Origin: a virus
IMG/VR virus record: IMGVR_UViG_3300026484_000002
Span: 1 to 64,000 of that record
Strand: one strand, 5' to 3'
DNA: 64,000 nucleotides
Shown: positions 62,523-64,000 of the stretch, in pieces
Layout of the letters: each line of letters begins with the position of its first letter
Position numbering within the stretch: position 1 is the stretch's first letter
Translations under genes and position numbers: made by a program
The notes under the pieces: generated by a model
Seen by the model: the letters and a program-made list of their open reading frames with translations, nothing else
What the model was told of the DNA's origin: nothing
Databases searched by the model: none

Positions 62523-62722
62523 TTTATTTTCCTTTGATTTATTTAAAATTAGAGCGTATCTAAGAATTGCTATAACTCTTAGTAGAGGCTTATTGTTTAA
62601 CAACATCTAAGGCTATTAACCATACTGAATGTTGAGCTTTAGGCTGCAGCCTTATATATATTTCGAGGGTTAAAAGTATAACTACAAAGTACTTAAAATA
62701 CTCTTTTTTGTATTTTTAGCAA

Positions 62723-62739
62723 TTATGAAACTTTCATAA
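62723..62739 (-). promoter_or_regulatory. Candidate vRNAP-type hairpin promoter
   Basis: Stem of 7 bp and 3-nt loop; on the - strand the loop is AGT with central G, as N4 vRNAP promoters use 5-7 bp stems with 3-nt loops and a purine at the centre. It points toward the nrdA operon. Single example, so tentative. Confidence 0.3.
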
Positions 62740-62846
62740 GGCATAGGTCGCTGCACCAGAAAAGGATATAAACGATATGAAAAAAAAATGTTTATTTGTT
62801 ATCTTGTGAATAAATAGTTTTAAATATTAATAGGAGGTTAATATGT

Positions 62847-62885
62847 ATGGATAAGTATTCTGATGCAGCTAAATATGCCTTATGA
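62847..62885 (+). CDS. 12-aa micro-ORF with consensus ribosome site
   Basis: TAGGAGG, one of the strongest ribosome sites in the window, stands before ATG 62847; the peptide is MDKYSDAAKYAL. It is isolated on the + strand in an otherwise leftward region. Real micropeptide or chance. Confidence 0.3.
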   Translation: MDKYSDAAKYAL

Positions 62886-62916
62886 GAACCAACATCTAAA
62901 ATTAAGACATTAGTAA

Positions 62917-64000
62917 TTAAGACATTAGTTCAGTTTCTTGTAGTGTTTGTAGAAATTTATTTTCAATATATGTAGCATTAATTACATTGTGCCTTGCACG
63001 AGTAACTGCAACATAATATAAGTATAATTCAGCCATTTCTTCTTCATCTGGCTCATAATTCTTGAATTTTTGTAATTTAAAAATTGTATCTTCTATAGCT
63101 TCATTCATTGAGTCTGATAGCTCAACTTCATCTACTGTTGTACCTTTGCTTGTGTGAGCAGTATAGAGTGTATAACTAGCGTTATTGTGACGCTCATGAG
63201 TTATTTCATTATACACAGAAAGTATTGTTTCTGGTCCATAATTCATTATGAGTCGTATTGCAGATATAATTTCAATATCATCATCAATTTCATTTAATAA
63301 ATATTTTAACCTAGATCCACCAAACTCATTTTGTAAATCTTTAGAATTATAAAATACATCTACTTTTTCTTGTAAATCTTTAAATCTATTTGATGTTTCT
63401 TTATTAAATCTTTTACATCTTAATACTGCTAATGGAACTTCAAACATTTGTTTTACTTTTTGTTTTGTTGCTAATTTAAAAGGAACTTTTTGTTTTTTTA
63501 ATTGAATTATTTTATCAATTAAATCTGCATTGGTTCTAGATAAAAAAGCTCTAGTTTTAATTTCTGATTTTTCATATTCAAATCCTTCAAATACAAAATT
63601 GTCATCAAGTGTAAATCTTCCAAATTGTTGAACTCTTTTTGCAATATTTATATTACATCTAAAAGATTGAGATAATGTTAATTGTTTAGCTTTTGGATAA
63701 TAATCAAATGCATTTACACATCCCATAAAACTCATAATTCTTTGTTTTGGATCACCAATCAATATCTTTAATTTTGCTGGATAATGTTTGAATAGATCCA
63801 ACATTATTTTATTTAAATCATTTGCTTCATCAATTACTAATACATCTACTGGATCCAATTTAATCAATCCATTAACTATTTTTGAATGAAATAATTTTAG
63901 ATAAGCATCATGAGTACAACCCATAGATCCATCAAACATAGCTGCTATAATTTTCTTTGCTAGTGCAATAATACTTTCTTTTGAATTGTAATGAAGTTCT
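62917..64000 (-). CDS. Superfamily 1 (UvrD/FBH1-like) DNA helicase, 5' end beyond window
   Basis: The reading frame continues through 64000 without a start or Walker A, so the gene is truncated at the window edge. Visible motifs: II VLVIDEANDLN, III GDPKQRIMSF, IV LSQSFRCN, V TAHTSKGTTVDEV, VI YYVAVTRARHNV. These define a UvrD-type 3'-5' helicase. It should unwind DNA during replication or recombination. Downstream of a gene-free stretch, leftward. Confidence 0.88.
   Translation of the reverse strand, partial: ELHYNSKESIIALAKKIIAAMFDGSMGCTHDAYLKLFHSKIVNGLIKLDPVDVLVIDEANDLNKIMLDLFKHYPAKLKILIGDPKQRIMSFMGCVNAFDYYPKAKQLTLSQSFRCNINIAKRVQQFGRFTLDDNFVFEGFEYEKSEIKTRAFLSRTNADLIDKIIQLKKQKVPFKLATKQKVKQMFEVPLAVLRCKRFNKETSNRFKDLQEKVDVFYNSKDLQNEFGGSRLKYLLNEIDDDIEIISAIRLIMNYGPETILSVYNEITHERHNNASYTLYTAHTSKGTTVDEVELSDSMNEAIEDTIFKLQKFKNYEPDEEEMAELYLYYVAVTRARHNVINATYIENKFLQTLQETELMS

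Larger units (their letters stand above)
62523..62916. other. Non-coding stretch with palindromes
   Basis: Between the H1-like gene and the helicase. Contains AGGCTGCAGCCT (12-bp palindrome near 62642), TTATGAA-ACT-TTCATAA (62723-62739, 7-bp stem with 3-nt loop) and a small + strand ORF with AGGAGG. Probably the promoter region of the leftward nrdA operon. Confidence 0.55.

Overview
The window is part of the genome of a tailed, lytic-looking podovirus related to coliphage N4 (Schitoviridae-like). It is very AT-rich (roughly 30% G+C by eye) and almost fully coding. The assignment rests on three things read from the sequence. First, the late block on the + strand follows the N4 gene order: small terminase, large terminase, head-tail connector, tail fibres, lysis genes, portal, scaffold, N4-gp56-type major capsid protein, tail proteins, internal virion proteins, virion RNA polymerase. 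Second, an N4-type virion RNA polymerase core is recognisable at 49782-53279 with all its catalytic motifs. Third, a second single-subunit T7-type RNA polymerase is encoded at 6000-7838, as expected for the N4 transcription scheme. The host is not named by any gene. AAGGA-type ribosome sites and late promoters built from TATAAT with little -35 (one preceded by TTTG) would fit a Campylobacterota host, but this is inference.

Layout. 1-8800 (- strand): early/middle region of many small unknown genes, several of them one-helix membrane peptides, ending at its promoter-proximal side with the RNA polymerase and a 242-aa protein. 8800-10310: small - strand genes, three of them behind the same conserved leader. 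10310-12120: the divergent control region, with a G9 tract, a degenerate repeat array, a good sigma-70-like promoter, a Com-like zinc-ribbon microprotein, strong RNA hairpins and TGTTCA operators. 12148-15500 (+): ParB-like regulator, PhoH-like ATPase and a ClpP-like protease. 15734-16068: four tRNAs (Tyr, Asn, Gln, Ser). 16200-57371 (+): terminase, tail fibres, lysis, head, tail and internal virion genes. 57383-64000 (-): tRNA-Met/Ile2, MazG-like pyrophosphohydrolase, small genes, class I ribonucleotide reductase (nrdA/nrdB), a small basic protein and the 5'-truncated end of a superfamily 1 helicase.

How it fits together. By analogy with N4, the virion RNA polymerase would be injected with the DNA and transcribe early genes. 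The 612-aa RNA polymerase would transcribe middle genes (replication, nucleotide metabolism), and late genes would use host RNA polymerase at the TATAAT promoters. The most unusual point is that the giant N4 virion polymerase polyprotein is here three tightly coupled genes (1541, 1165 and 1363 aa), whereas the middle polymerase, a two-subunit enzyme in N4, is one chain. DNA polymerase, primase and single-strand binding protein are not in the window, so the genome must continue beyond both ends.
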